From NCBI RefSeq assembly GCF_009363695.1, contig NZ_CP045403.1, positions 2,522,001-2,586,000 on the forward strand: DNA of 64,000 nucleotides. The letters are read 5' to 3'. Numbering within the stretch: the first letter of the stretch is position 1; every line of letters begins with the position of its first letter. Of this stretch, positions 7,716 through 16,219 are shown in pieces. The stretch is from Bacillus sp. THAF10. GTDB taxonomy: Bacteria > Bacillota > Bacilli > Bacillales > Bacillaceae_I. Below the pieces are notes generated by a model that made no database searches, was not told where the DNA came from, and saw nothing but the letters and a program-made list of their open reading frames with translations. Both the position numbers and the translations under genes were made by a program.

Positions 7716-7752
7716 AAAATCAAAAGGGCGAAAGCTGCACCCTTTTGATTTT
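7716..7752 (-). terminator. Intercistronic hairpin between artP and artQ
   Basis: A perfect 13-bp stem (AAAATCAAAAGGG and its complement) is followed in minus orientation by ATTTTTAT. It lies between the binding protein stop and the permease start, so it probably acts as a partial terminator or 3' mRNA stabiliser giving excess binding protein. Confidence 0.75.
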
Positions 7753-7762
7753 CAACGTGTGC

Positions 7763-8554
7763 TTATTCCTCTTCTCCACCAAACCATTTGTTGATAAGTT
7801 TTTCCATCTCTCCGTTCTCTTCCATCTCCTTAAGAACCTGGTTGAACTCTTCTGTTAGTTCACTACCTTTTGGCAGAGCAATAGCGGAGCCTTTTTCATC
7901 GGACTCTAGTGTGAATCCAGTTAACTCTGGATCTTTTTCCATAAAGCCTTTCACAACGGTATCTTCAATAACAGCTGCATCAAAACGGCCAGTTTTGATA
8001 TCTTGGACTATTTGAGGAATGCGGTCGCGATTTTCAATCTTCATGTCTACTTCTTTCGCGATTTCTTCTGCTTTATCATATTGAATGGAGCCCATTTGCA
8101 CCCCAACAGTTTTTCCTTTCAAATCTTCTAAACTTGTTATATTGCTATCTTTTAAAGACACAATCATATTGTGAGCGTTATAATAAACATCCGTAAAATC
8201 CACTTGCTTTTCACGCTTTTCTGTTGGTGTCATACCGGCGAGAATCATGTCAATATTGCCTGCTTTCATTGCTGTGATCAAACTACCAAATTCCATATCG
8301 ACAATTTTCAGTTCATAGCCTAGCTCTTCTGTGATTGCTTTTGCCAAGTCCACATCAAAGCCAATAATTTCTTCGCCTTTCTCTGTATCAATATATTCAA
8401 AAGGTGGATAGTCTGCGGAGGTTCCCATTACCAGTACCTTTTTCCCATCCCCTTCCCCATTTGAAGAATTAGCACCATTGCCAGCTGTACCGCAAGCAGA
8501 TAGCATACTAATTGTTAAAATACTAATCAATGAACCTAATAACCATTTTTTCAC
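7763..8554 (-). CDS. artP: Amino acid-binding lipoprotein of the ABC transporter (ArtP-like)
   Basis: This extracellular solute-binding protein (family 3, 263 residues) begins with a lipoprotein signal ending in the lipobox LSAC (Cys21). The mature part shows the amino-acid binding fold: SADYPPFEYID, IIGFDVDLAKAI, DMILAGMTPTEKREKQVDFT and a C-terminal NQVLKEMEENGEMEKLINKWFGG. It would capture a polar amino acid for ArtQR. The start is GTG at 8554 behind AGGGGG. The gene has its own upstream region with a palindrome at 8597-8610. Arginine is the likely substrate by synteny only. Confidence 0.82.
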   Translation of the reverse strand: MKKWLLGSLISILTISMLSACGTAGNGANSSNGEGDGKKVLVMGTSADYPPFEYIDTEKGEEIIGFDVDLAKAITEELGYELKIVDMEFGSLITAMKAGNIDMILAGMTPTEKREKQVDFTDVYYNAHNMIVSLKDSNITSLEDLKGKTVGVQMGSIQYDKAEEIAKEVDMKIENRDRIPQIVQDIKTGRFDAAVIEDTVVKGFMEKDPELTGFTLESDEKGSAIALPKGSELTEEFNQVLKEMEENGEMEKLINKWFGGEEE

Positions 8555-8596
8555 GTTAATTTCCCCCTACTAATTTCTCAGTATAATAGATGTATG

Positions 8597-8610
8597 TTTA
8601 TTCGAATAAA
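8597..8610. promoter_or_regulatory. Palindrome upstream of artP, possible operator
   Basis: TTTATTCGAATAAA is a perfect 14-bp palindrome beside a plausible -10 (TATTAT, 8583-8588, minus). Its position suggests a regulator site, possibly of ArgR type, but it does not match the ARG box cleanly. The rest of 8611-8707 is AT-rich with no further signal I can support. Confidence 0.4.
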
Positions 8611-8707
8611 TGTATTTTAACACACACTAATAAATATGCAATATAATTAATAAAAATAAATGTAGTTTGTATATTTTTATTATTCTGAAATAAGACAACA
8701 AAAAAAC

Positions 8708-8736
8708 AAGGAACACTTCCGTCGTGTGTTCCTTGC
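8708..8736 (-). terminator. Terminator of the regulator-kinase-sigma operon
   Basis: CAAGGAACAC pairs with GTGTTCCTTG, followed by TTTTTTT in minus orientation, directly after the sigma factor stop at 8742. Confidence 0.9.
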
Positions 8737-8741
8737 TTCTT

Positions 8742-9251
8742 TTAGGCCACCTTTAATTCTTTTTTGAGCGTCTCCCTGAGCTTACATTTTGCGCGATAAA
8801 TTTTTGATTTCACGGTAGAAGGATTCATGTTTAAGGCGGCGGCAATTTCTTTTTCCTTCCAGCCTTTTTTTAGTTTCAATTCTAATATTTTTTTATCTTC
8901 AGGAGGGAAATGTACCATTGTTTCCATGATTAGTTCTTCTAAAAAATCAGCTTCCACTAAGGATTCTACTGAAGTGTATGATACTGTCCCAAGGTGATCA
9001 AGGATAAAATCCTCTAGCGGAATTCCGTTGAATTTGTTTACTTTTCTAAAGTAATCAATGGCCGTTCTCCTGGCAATAACAGTAAGCCATGCTCCTATCT
9101 TTTCTATCGATTCAAGGAATTCCATTTTCTTAAAAGCCTTCAAAAAGGTTTCCTGAACATTGTCCTCTGCGAGCTGTTTGTCTCGCATGATGGAAAGACT
9201 TATCGCAAATACCCGGTCATAATACGTTTCGTACATGTGCACAAAGTCCAT
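8742..9251 (-). CDS. ECF-type sigma-70 family RNA polymerase sigma factor
   Basis: The 169-residue protein has sigma region 2 (YYDRVFAISLSIMRDKQLAEDNVQETFLKAFKKM and WLTVIARRTAIDYFRK) and region 4 (FPPEDKKILELKLKKGWKEKEIAAALNMNPSTVKSKIYRAKCKLRETL), as in group 4 (ECF) factors. I chose the ATG at 9251, seven bases after GGTGG; a TTG at 9257 would overlap the kinase stop. It is the third gene after a response regulator and histidine kinase, two bases from the kinase stop. No anti-sigma gene is adjacent. It may direct an envelope response downstream of the kinase; that is inference. Confidence 0.85.
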   Translation of the reverse strand: MDFVHMYETYYDRVFAISLSIMRDKQLAEDNVQETFLKAFKKMEFLESIEKIGAWLTVIARRTAIDYFRKVNKFNGIPLEDFILDHLGTVSYTSVESLVEADFLEELIMETMVHFPPEDKKILELKLKKGWKEKEIAAALNMNPSTVKSKIYRAKCKLRETLKKELKVA

Positions 9252-9253
9252 GA

Positions 9254-11497
9254 TCAATCCACCACTTTCAATATGACGGTTACTTTAAACAAATCGCCAT
9301 CCGTATCGATGGAAAGGGAGCCTTGGTGCAGGTCGATGATGGATTTTGCGATGGCTAGCCCCAAGCCAGAGCCTTCGGTATTACGGGACGTGTCACCACG
9401 CTTGAATCTTTCGTACAGCTCTTCACTTTGATCATTTAATTCGTACTTTGATACGTTTTTAAACGTAATTTTTACGTTTCCTTCTACTTGTTGCACCTGG
9501 ATATATACTCTGGAATGTTCTAAAGAATATTTAATGATGTTTCCTATTAGGTTATCAAACACTCGCCATATTTTTTGGCCGTCCACCATGGCGAATACTT
9601 TCGTCTCTGGTGTGTGGACACGGAATTGCAAATTAGAGCTTTCTAGATTATCCCCATATTCCGCAAGTGCCTGCTGCAAGAGTTGATTGATATCTACTTT
9701 TGCTTTTATGAGTTCGATGTTTCCAGAGGCCATTTTGGACACCTCGAACAGGTCGTCGATGAGGCCTTTAAGACGCTGGGATTTGCGGTCAATAATTTCT
9801 AGGTACGCGGCCCGATCGTCGTCAGTTATATCGTTCTTTTTCAAAAGCTCCGTATAGGTGATGATGGAGGTTAATGGCGTACGAAGGTCATGACTTACGT
9901 TTGTAATGAGTTCGGTTTTCAGACGTTCACTTTTGGCTTGTTCGTTTTGAGAAACTGTCACACCTTGCTTAAGTTGATTTAGATTTGCTGCCATTTTTGC
10001 CATAACGGAGTTACCGGGCACATCTAAATTACCCCCTAACTTCCCTGCTGCCATTTCATCCATTTTAATTGAAATTTTATTTAAATACCCGATTTGTCTT
10101 AGCAATACGAGGAGTGTTGAACCTCCCACAAAAATGATTAGCAGCAGATAGAAGATAAAGGTTAATGGATTTAAGAGTAATAAAAACCAAGCAAGTCCTA
10201 AACAGAATATAATAGCAAGTAAGCTTACCGCTTGTACTCCAACAGATTTCTGCAAAAATGCTGCTTGTAAGTATTGGTATATTTTTATAGCGGATGCTTT
10301 AATCCATTTACTTACTATTGCGAGAACACTTTTCTCCCAAACCTCTTTTGCTGCTTTCCATGAAGTTATTCCTGCCAACGATACCCTCACTTGTTCGTAA
10401 AAAAGAAAGCCTAAAAAAGTTGTTAATGTAATACTAATAATCAGTTCCGTTAACCCTGCTGTATTTCTAAAGCTAATGGCATAATTAATCGTATTATTTA
10501 TCCAATAAAAGCTAATGGCAGCGAACATGAATGTGGCAAAAGCGATTGCTAAGCGAAAATCTATCGGTATTCTAAGATACAATCTCTCCATTCTTCCAAG
10601 TTCCTTAGGAAGTCTCGCAAGCTTCCATAGGGCTGGAATGGTTAGAAGCATAAGCATGATAGATCCCACTCCTAATCTCCAGAACCATACTCTATCTTGC
10701 TCGTATTTTTCCTTTGCGTGAAGAAGATCACTGTTTGGTGAAAGATTTTTTGGTACGCCTATTTCCCCTTTAGATTGACCACGAGCTTTATAGATTGCTT
10801 GATACAACCAGTCTTCATACGGCCAGTTATAAGAGTTAAAATAATCATTTCCGTTCACAATAATCTCAGTGGAATATTGAAAATCGTTTTTAGAAAAGGT
10901 TTCTTTCAAGGTTTCTGAATTTGAAAAATTCGCATTCGTATGAAGCTCTTCTCCTTCTTCGATGTAATACACAAAATCATCTTCAAATAGAGAAGCTGCA
11001 AATTGAAAGTTTTCCTCGTTTTCAAAGTAGTGGTTCACTTCTTTTTCTTTTTCTGCAACTATCTTTTCTTTGATATGGTCATCACTTTCAAAATTATTGC
11101 GAATGTCTTCTAGCTTTTGATTTAGTTCTTTCTTTAATTCGGCTTCATCCTCGAATGACTCCCCATCCTCTGCCATTCGAATTCTTTCCTCGTATTGATT
11201 ACGAATATTTGCAAGCTGATCCTCTAGTGATCCATAACGGTAACGGTGGTCTTCAATTTCCTCTTTTGTGACTTCTATTTGAGACATCACTTTTTCTACT
11301 GTTAATGGTGTGAGTTCCTCAATAGCAAGTGTATTATGAAATTTACTAAATTCTGTATTAAATTCACCTGTATAAAAATAATTTTTTTCATAGAATCTAT
11401 GCTTGTTAGCCATATAAAATAAAGCTCCACTACATGAACTTACGAAGATCAGTGCAACGAAGAATGTCACCAATCTACTTTTCCATTTTGTACCCAA
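9254..11497 (-). CDS. Multi-span membrane sensor histidine kinase
   Basis: In this 747-residue kinase, residues 8-30 form TM1, a large charged extracytoplasmic region (about 31-271) has coiled-coil stretches (about 75-160), and five further spans lie near 272-292, 315-337, 350-368, 422-440 and 445-467. A HAMP-like linker (about 470-520) follows. The HisKA site is NVSHDLRTPLTSI with phospho-acceptor His536. The HATPase has FDNLIGNIIKYS (N box) and EGSGLGLAIAKSII (G box). The start is TTG at 11497, nine bases after AAAGGTGG and inside the response regulator gene (23-bp overlap). Its partner is the adjacent regulator. The signal is unknown; the large outside domain suggests direct ligand or envelope sensing. 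Confidence 0.88.
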   Translation of the reverse strand: MGTKWKSRLVTFFVALIFVSSCSGALFYMANKHRFYEKNYFYTGEFNTEFSKFHNTLAIEELTPLTVEKVMSQIEVTKEEIEDHRYRYGSLEDQLANIRNQYEERIRMAEDGESFEDEAELKKELNQKLEDIRNNFESDDHIKEKIVAEKEKEVNHYFENEENFQFAASLFEDDFVYYIEEGEELHTNANFSNSETLKETFSKNDFQYSTEIIVNGNDYFNSYNWPYEDWLYQAIYKARGQSKGEIGVPKNLSPNSDLLHAKEKYEQDRVWFWRLGVGSIMLMLLTIPALWKLARLPKELGRMERLYLRIPIDFRLAIAFATFMFAAISFYWINNTINYAISFRNTAGLTELIISITLTTFLGFLFYEQVRVSLAGITSWKAAKEVWEKSVLAIVSKWIKASAIKIYQYLQAAFLQKSVGVQAVSLLAIIFCLGLAWFLLLLNPLTFIFYLLLIIFVGGSTLLVLLRQIGYLNKISIKMDEMAAGKLGGNLDVPGNSVMAKMAANLNQLKQGVTVSQNEQAKSERLKTELITNVSHDLRTPLTSIITYTELLKKNDITDDDRAAYLEIIDRKSQRLKGLIDDLFEVSKMASGNIELIKAKVDINQLLQQALAEYGDNLESSNLQFRVHTPETKVFAMVDGQKIWRVFDNLIGNIIKYSLEHSRVYIQVQQVEGNVKITFKNVSKYELNDQSEELYERFKRGDTSRNTEGSGLGLAIAKSIIDLHQGSLSIDTDGDLFKVTVILKVVD

Positions 11498-12167
11498 TCC
11501 CCCATACCACCTTTAAATATCTTGGATTTTTTGCGTCGATTTCGATTTTCTCTCTAATTTTTCTAATATGTACCGCTACCGTGTTTTCTGCGTTATAGCT
11601 CGGCTCTTTCCACACCCGCTCATAGATGTCGTTAATGGAAAAAACGCGCCCGGCATTTGTCATCAAAAGCTCGACAATTTTATATTCGATAGGAGTTAGC
11701 TTTACCGGTTCGCCTTGGACGGCTACCTCTTTCGCTTCTTTGTCTAGGGTGAGGCCATTTAGGTCAATGACTTTTTTCATGCCTTCAAAGGTACCAAGTG
11801 TCACGTATCTTCTAAGCTGAGATTTTACCCTGGCAACTAGTTCCATCGGGTTAAATGGCTTTGTTACATAATCATCCGCTCCTACCTGAAGTCCGAGGAT
11901 TTTATCAGTGTCTTCACTTTTTGCACTGAGAATGATGATTGGAATATTTTTTTCTTCTCTGATTCTGTGTGTTGCAGCAATTCCGTCAAGTCTTGGCATC
12001 ATCACATCCATTAAAATTAGGTGGATTTCATTTTCGTGCAAGAGTTCTAAAGCTTCGATGCCATCCTTAGCTTTCAGAACTTTGATTCCTTCGTTTTTTA
12101 AGTAAATTTCGATTGCGTCTCTAATTTCTTTTTCGTCATCCACGACAAGTACCGTATAGTTTACCAT
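11475..12167 (-). CDS. OmpR/PhoB-family response regulator
   Basis: The receiver domain (residues 1-120) has the acidic pair DDE (10-12), the phospho-acceptor Asp54 in LILMDVMMPRLDG, and KPF at the end. The C-terminal winged helix (about 130-230) contains PIEYKIVELLMTNAGRVFS and NTVAVHIRKIREKIE, typical of PhoB-type DNA binding. It is the promoter-proximal gene of the operon and overlaps the kinase gene. Tandem 11-bp repeats upstream are probably its own binding sites, giving autoregulation. Target genes outside the operon are unknown. Confidence 0.92.
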   Translation of the reverse strand: MVNYTVLVVDDEKEIRDAIEIYLKNEGIKVLKAKDGIEALELLHENEIHLILMDVMMPRLDGIAATHRIREEKNIPIIILSAKSEDTDKILGLQVGADDYVTKPFNPMELVARVKSQLRRYVTLGTFEGMKKVIDLNGLTLDKEAKEVAVQGEPVKLTPIEYKIVELLMTNAGRVFSINDIYERVWKEPSYNAENTVAVHIRKIREKIEIDAKNPRYLKVVWGIGYKMEK

Positions 12168-12215
12168 CTCTCACCATTACCTTTCTTGCTCTATGTACAC
12201 ATCATATATGGTAAA

Positions 12216-12256
12216 TCTTAAATATTATGGAGGGAATTTCTTAAGATTTTCTTAAG
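12216..12256. promoter_or_regulatory. Direct repeats TTTCTTAAG, probable response regulator box
   Basis: TTTCTTAAG occurs at 12237-12245 and 12248-12256, exactly 11 bp apart, with a partial copy (TCTTAA) at 12216. PhoB-type regulators bind tandem direct repeats with 11-bp spacing. The site is 70-90 bp upstream of the regulator start. Confidence 0.6.
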
Positions 12257-12391
12257 TTACCAATTTATTATATACCTGTTTGGATAGGGAAAACATACCA
12301 AAAACGATGTTTCCAAGATGGGAGGTGTGCTTCTATTCATCGCTCCAAGCTTTTCTTGCTGTCGAACTGATAACTAGAACGTCTCTTACAC

Positions 12392-12429
12392 AAAAAAATC
12401 GAGCACCCCAACTGGAGTGCTCGATTTTT
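12392..12429 (-). terminator. Terminator of brxB
   Basis: AAAAATCGAGCAC pairs with GTGCTCGATTTTT around a short loop. T runs on both sides make it potentially bidirectional. It lies just after the brxB stop. Confidence 0.88.
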
Positions 12430-12438
12430 ACCTATCTA

Positions 12439-12876
12439 TTAAATCTCTTCACAATGCTCTTCGAAGTAGCCTTGCAGCTTTGTGATAACGGACATTGGAT
12501 CATGTCCTTCGATTTCGTGACGTTCTACCATGGTGATGATTTGTCCGTCTTTTAAAAGGGCAAAGGACGGAGAGGATGGCGGATAGCCTTCGAAATAGTC
12601 GCGGGCTTTTTCCGTTGCGTCTTTGTCCTGTCCTGCAAATACCGTTACTAGGTGGTTTGGACGTTTATCATAATGGACGGCATGTGTTGCTGCAGGGCGG
12701 GCAATTCCACCAGCACAACCACACACGGAATTGACCATCACTAGGGTGGTTCCTTTACGTGCAAATGCTTCTTCCACGTCTTCTACCGTTTTAAGCTGCT
12801 CGTACCCTGCTCTGTCCATTTCTTCGCGGGCAGTACGGACAACATCATTCATAAACATATTAAAATCGATATTCAT
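12439..12876 (-). CDS. brxB: Bacilliredoxin of the BrxA/BrxB (YphP/YqiW) family
   Basis: Bacilliredoxins remove bacillithiol from S-bacillithiolated proteins in the cytosol. The thioredoxin-like 145-residue protein has the diagnostic CGC active site in [15 protein letters not shown] (about residue 52). The start is the ATG at 12876 behind AGGTGATC; an upstream GTG frame would include this ribosome site. Length equals that of YqiW. Position beside the art transporter and the bkd region matches B. subtilis brxB rather than brxA, so I use that symbol. It forms a single-gene unit with its own terminator. Confidence 0.9.
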   Translation of the reverse strand: MNIDFNMFMNDVVRTAREEMDRAGYEQLKTVEDVEEAFARKGTTLVMVNSVCGCAGGIARPAATHAVHYDKRPNHLVTVFAGQDKDATEKARDYFEGYPPSSPSFALLKDGQIITMVERHEIEGHDPMSVITKLQGYFEEHCEEI

Positions 12877-13011
12877 GCTGATCACCTCAAGTTTTTAACT
12901 ACCTCTATCATACCAATTTTTTTAAAATAAAAAAACAATAAAGGTTTATGTTTTCCATATTCGGGTATAGAACAGTATATCATCCAGACCATGACCCTAT
13001 ACTCCCGATGG

Positions 13012-13039
13012 AAGGAAAGCGTCCCCCAACGCTTTCCTT
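13012..13039. terminator. Strong hairpin downstream of meaB
   Basis: AAGGAAAGCGT pairs with its perfect complement around CCCCCA. The T run lies on the plus side (13036-13045). In minus orientation only TTCC follows, so it is a weak intrinsic terminator for meaB and may mainly protect the 3' end. Confidence 0.6.
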
Positions 13040-13047
13040 TTTTTATG

Positions 13048-14049
13048 TTACGATTTTTCTAGCAGATTTTTAATGGCAAGCGATACGGAAAGCTCATTTC
13101 GTGCGATTTGCTCCTCTAGATGGGGAAGCTCCCTTTTTACGCTGTCCCTTTCGAAAAACAGCCGTTCGATGTGATCTTTTAGGGAAGAGTAAAACCATGT
13201 TTTCTTTTGGTCTTCCCGGCGTTTTTGAAACTCACCAGAATCCTTTGTCGTACGAAGAAATCTCTCCACCGTTATCCATGCTTTATCAATGTCCACATTA
13301 TGCAATGCCGAACAGGTAAATGCTTTTGTTTCCCATCCATTTGTTGCGGGCTGAAGAAAGTGGAGAATCTGCTTATATTCGTGGGCGGTTTTTTCAGCTC
13401 TTACTTTGTTTTCTCCGTCCGCTTTGTTGACAACAATTGCATCCACTAGCTCCATTATTCCTTTTTTCATGCCTTGAAGTTCATCTCCTGCTCCTGTGAG
13501 GACGAGAAGGAGGAAGAAATCGACCATATCTCGAACAAGAGCCTCGCTTTGACCTACCCCAACCGTTTCCACTAGGATGACATCAAAGCCTGCCGCTTCA
13601 CATAACAGAATGCTTTCACGTGTTTTCCGGTGCACCCCACCTAAGGTGCCGCTAGAGGGGGAGGGCCTGATAAAAGCTCTAGGGTGGCGAGCGAGCTGCT
13701 CCATCCGTGTCTTGTCTCCTAGAATACTACCACCGGTTTTGGAGCTACTAGGATCAACAGCGAGCACCGCCACCTTATGGCCCTGCTCACAGAGATAAAG
13801 GCCAAACGCTTCAATGAAGGTGCTCTTCCCAGCACCTGGCACACCACTTATCCCAATTCTAATTGACTTACCGGTTTTTGGCATGATTTGCTGGATAATC
13901 TCCTGACTTTTGTCAAAGTGCCTGTTTGCATTGCTTTCGACTAAAGTGATTGCCTGCGCAAGGTCTGTGCGAATACCTTTTCGAATACCCTTTACTATAT
14001 CATCAGCATCCCTTTCGACCTTGCGCAACACTTTTTTCTTTTTAGTCAT
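13048..14049 (-). CDS. meaB: Methylmalonyl-CoA mutase-associated GTPase MeaB (ArgK family)
   Basis: MeaB is a G3E-family GTPase that protects and reloads the B12-dependent mutase. The 333-residue protein shows Walker [16 protein letters not shown], Walker B-like [14 protein letters not shown], and the base-specificity motif [10 protein letters not shown] chose the ATG at 14049, preceded by GGAAG and overlapping the mutB stop by 8 bp. An in-frame ATG seven codons upstream has no ribosome site. Being third in mutA-mutB-meaB fits its chaperone role exactly. Older annotation as an arginine transport kinase (ArgK) is not supported by this context. Confidence 0.93.
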   Translation of the reverse strand: MTKKKKVLRKVERDADDIVKGIRKGIRTDLAQAITLVESNANRHFDKSQEIIQQIMPKTGKSIRIGISGVPGAGKSTFIEAFGLYLCEQGHKVAVLAVDPSSSKTGGSILGDKTRMEQLARHPRAFIRPSPSSGTLGGVHRKTRESILLCEAAGFDVILVETVGVGQSEALVRDMVDFFLLLVLTGAGDELQGMKKGIMELVDAIVVNKADGENKVRAEKTAHEYKQILHFLQPATNGWETKAFTCSALHNVDIDKAWITVERFLRTTKDSGEFQKRREDQKKTWFYSSLKDHIERLFFERDSVKRELPHLEEQIARNELSVSLAIKNLLEKS

Positions 14050-16219
14050 GAGCTTCTTCCACTTCCTCATAGCCGAGGCGTTCGTAAATTTCTTCCAGTA
14101 CTTTTTCTGCAGCTCTCGGAATCACTGTTCCTGGTCCAAAGATGGCTGATGCGCCTTTCTCGTATAGGAATTCGTAATCCTGGGCAGGAATGACACCACC
14201 TATTACAACGATGATGTCCTCACGGTTAAGTTTTCTTAACTCCTCAACCAGCTGTGGAAGCAGGGTTTTGTGACCTGCTGCAAGCGAGCTAATGCCAATT
14301 ACATGGACATCGTTTTCCACTGCTTGCAAGGCTGTTTCAGCTGGAGTTTGAAAAAGAGGCCCAATATCCACATCAAAACCAAGATCGGCAAAGGCAGTAG
14401 CAATTACTTTTGCTCCTCTGTCATGGCCATCCTGCCCCATTTTGGCAATCATGATTCGCGGCCTTCTTCCTTCCAGCTCTAGAAATTCTTCAATTTTGTT
14501 CTTCACTTGACTCATCTCTTCCTCATTGGAGAATTCGCTGCTATAAACACCGCTAATGGAACGGATAACCGCACGATGGCGATTTGCAACTTTTTCAATC
14601 GCATCGGAAATTTCACCAAGACTTGCTCGCGCCCTTGCTGCATCTACGGCAAGCTCGAGTAAATTTCCTTGTCCCGTTTTCGCTGCATCTGTTAGTGCTT
14701 CTAGTGCAGAAATGACTTGTGTCTCATCTCGGTTTTCCCGCAGTTCTTGAAGGCGTTGAATTTGTTTTTTTCGAACCTCGGCATTGTCTATGTCAAGAAC
14801 CTCGATAGCCATGTCTTCTTTCTCGAGGCGGAATTTATTGACGCCGATAATAGCCTCTTTTCCAGAGTCTATTTTTGCTTGACGACGAGCAGATGCTTCT
14901 TCGATTCTCATTTTCGGCAGGCCAGTTTCAATTGCTTTGGCCATTCCACCAAGCTCTTCAATTTCTTCAATATGAGCCCAGGCTTTATCAATAAGCTCTT
15001 TTGTTAGGGTTTCCACATAGTAAGAGCCAGCCCAAGGGTCGATTACTTTCGTGATATCTGTTTCTTCCTGTAGGTATAGCTGGGTGTTACGGGCAATTCG
15101 TGCAGAGAAATCTGTCGGAAGTGCAATTGCTTCATCTAGCGCGTTCGTATGCAAGGACTGTGTATGGCCATTAGCAGCTGCTAGAGCCTCTATGCATGTA
15201 CGGGTTACATTATTAAATGGATCTTGCTCGGTTAAGCTCCAGCCTGAGGTTTGCGAGTGCGTTCGCAGTGCCATCGTTTTCGGATTTTGCGGTGCAAACT
15301 CCTTCATCATTTTTGCCCAAATGAAACGAGCGGCACGCATTTTCGCGACTTCCATAAAAAAGTTCATGCCAATTGCCCAGAAGAACGACAATCGAGGGGC
15401 AAATTTATCGATGTCAATTCCCGCATCCAGTCCCGTCCGAACATATTCAAGACCGTCCGCAAGCGTATAGGCAAGCTCAATATCTGCAGGAGCCCCTGCC
15501 TCTTGCATATGATAACCAGAGATACTGATACTATTAAACTTTGGCATATGCTTGGACGTGTAGGCAAAAATATCCCCAATAATTCGCATCGACATTTCCG
15601 GTGGATAAATGTACGTATTCCGTACCATGTATTCTTTTAAAATATCATTTTGAATCGTACCTGATAGCTTTTCTTGACTAACGCCTTGCTCTTCTGCTGT
15701 TACGATATAAAAAGCCATGATTGGTAGAACTGCACCATTCATCGTCATAGAAACGGACATTTTATCTAGCGGAATGCCGTCAAAAAGAATTTTCATATCT
15801 AGGATTGAGTCGATCGCAACACCTGCTTTTCCTACGTCTCCTTCGACCCGCGGATGATCGGAATCGTACCCACGGTGTGTGGCAAGGTCAAATGCAACAG
15901 ATAACCCTTTTTGGCCCATTTCTAGGTTACGGCGGTAAAAAGCGTTACTTTCTTCTGCGGTTGAAAAACCTGCATACTGGCGAATGGTCCATGGGCGGTT
16001 CACATACATGGTTGGATATGGTCCACGCAGATACGGTGCAATACCAGGTAGAGTCCCTAAGTGTTCTGCTTGATCGATATCCTTTTCGTCATACTGTGAT
16101 TTTAATTTTATTTGCTCATTCGTTTCGTATAATAGTTCCTCTACAGCGGTTGAAGTTAGAGGAACGGCTTGGACGGTTGAATTGGTATTTAATTGTAGCT
16201 TCGAAAAATCAGGCTTCAT
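14042..16219 (-). CDS. mutB: Methylmalonyl-CoA mutase large (catalytic) subunit
   Basis: This subunit isomerises methylmalonyl-CoA to succinyl-CoA using adenosylcobalamin. The 725-residue protein has the TIM-barrel catalytic domain ([58 protein letters not shown] near residues 66-123) and a C-terminal B12 domain with the base-off motif DGHDRGAKV (His is the cobalt ligand) and later GGVIPAQDY. The start lies within the mutA 3' end (11-bp overlap), implying coupled translation and a 1:1 heterodimer. It completes the propionyl-CoA route used after valine and isoleucine breakdown by the neighbouring bkd enzymes. Confidence 0.95.
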   Translation of the reverse strand: MKPDFSKLQLNTNSTVQAVPLTSTAVEELLYETNEQIKLKSQYDEKDIDQAEHLGTLPGIAPYLRGPYPTMYVNRPWTIRQYAGFSTAEESNAFYRRNLEMGQKGLSVAFDLATHRGYDSDHPRVEGDVGKAGVAIDSILDMKILFDGIPLDKMSVSMTMNGAVLPIMAFYIVTAEEQGVSQEKLSGTIQNDILKEYMVRNTYIYPPEMSMRIIGDIFAYTSKHMPKFNSISISGYHMQEAGAPADIELAYTLADGLEYVRTGLDAGIDIDKFAPRLSFFWAIGMNFFMEVAKMRAARFIWAKMMKEFAPQNPKTMALRTHSQTSGWSLTEQDPFNNVTRTCIEALAAANGHTQSLHTNALDEAIALPTDFSARIARNTQLYLQEETDITKVIDPWAGSYYVETLTKELIDKAWAHIEEIEELGGMAKAIETGLPKMRIEEASARRQAKIDSGKEAIIGVNKFRLEKEDMAIEVLDIDNAEVRKKQIQRLQELRENRDETQVISALEALTDAAKTGQGNLLELAVDAARARASLGEISDAIEKVANRHRAVIRSISGVYSSEFSNEEEMSQVKNKIEEFLELEGRRPRIMIAKMGQDGHDRGAKVIATAFADLGFDVDIGPLFQTPAETALQAVENDVHVIGISSLAAGHKTLLPQLVEELRKLNREDIIVVIGGVIPAQDYEFLYEKGASAIFGPGTVIPRAAEKVLEEIYERLGYEEVEEAHD

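Noticed and set aside
7716..7752. artP-artQ hairpin as proof that art genes are separate units
   Set aside because: Such hairpins after binding protein genes commonly allow partial read-through.
15051..15640. Plus-strand ORFs opposite mutB
   Set aside because: Shadow frames of a clear minus-strand enzyme gene; no ribosome site or homology.
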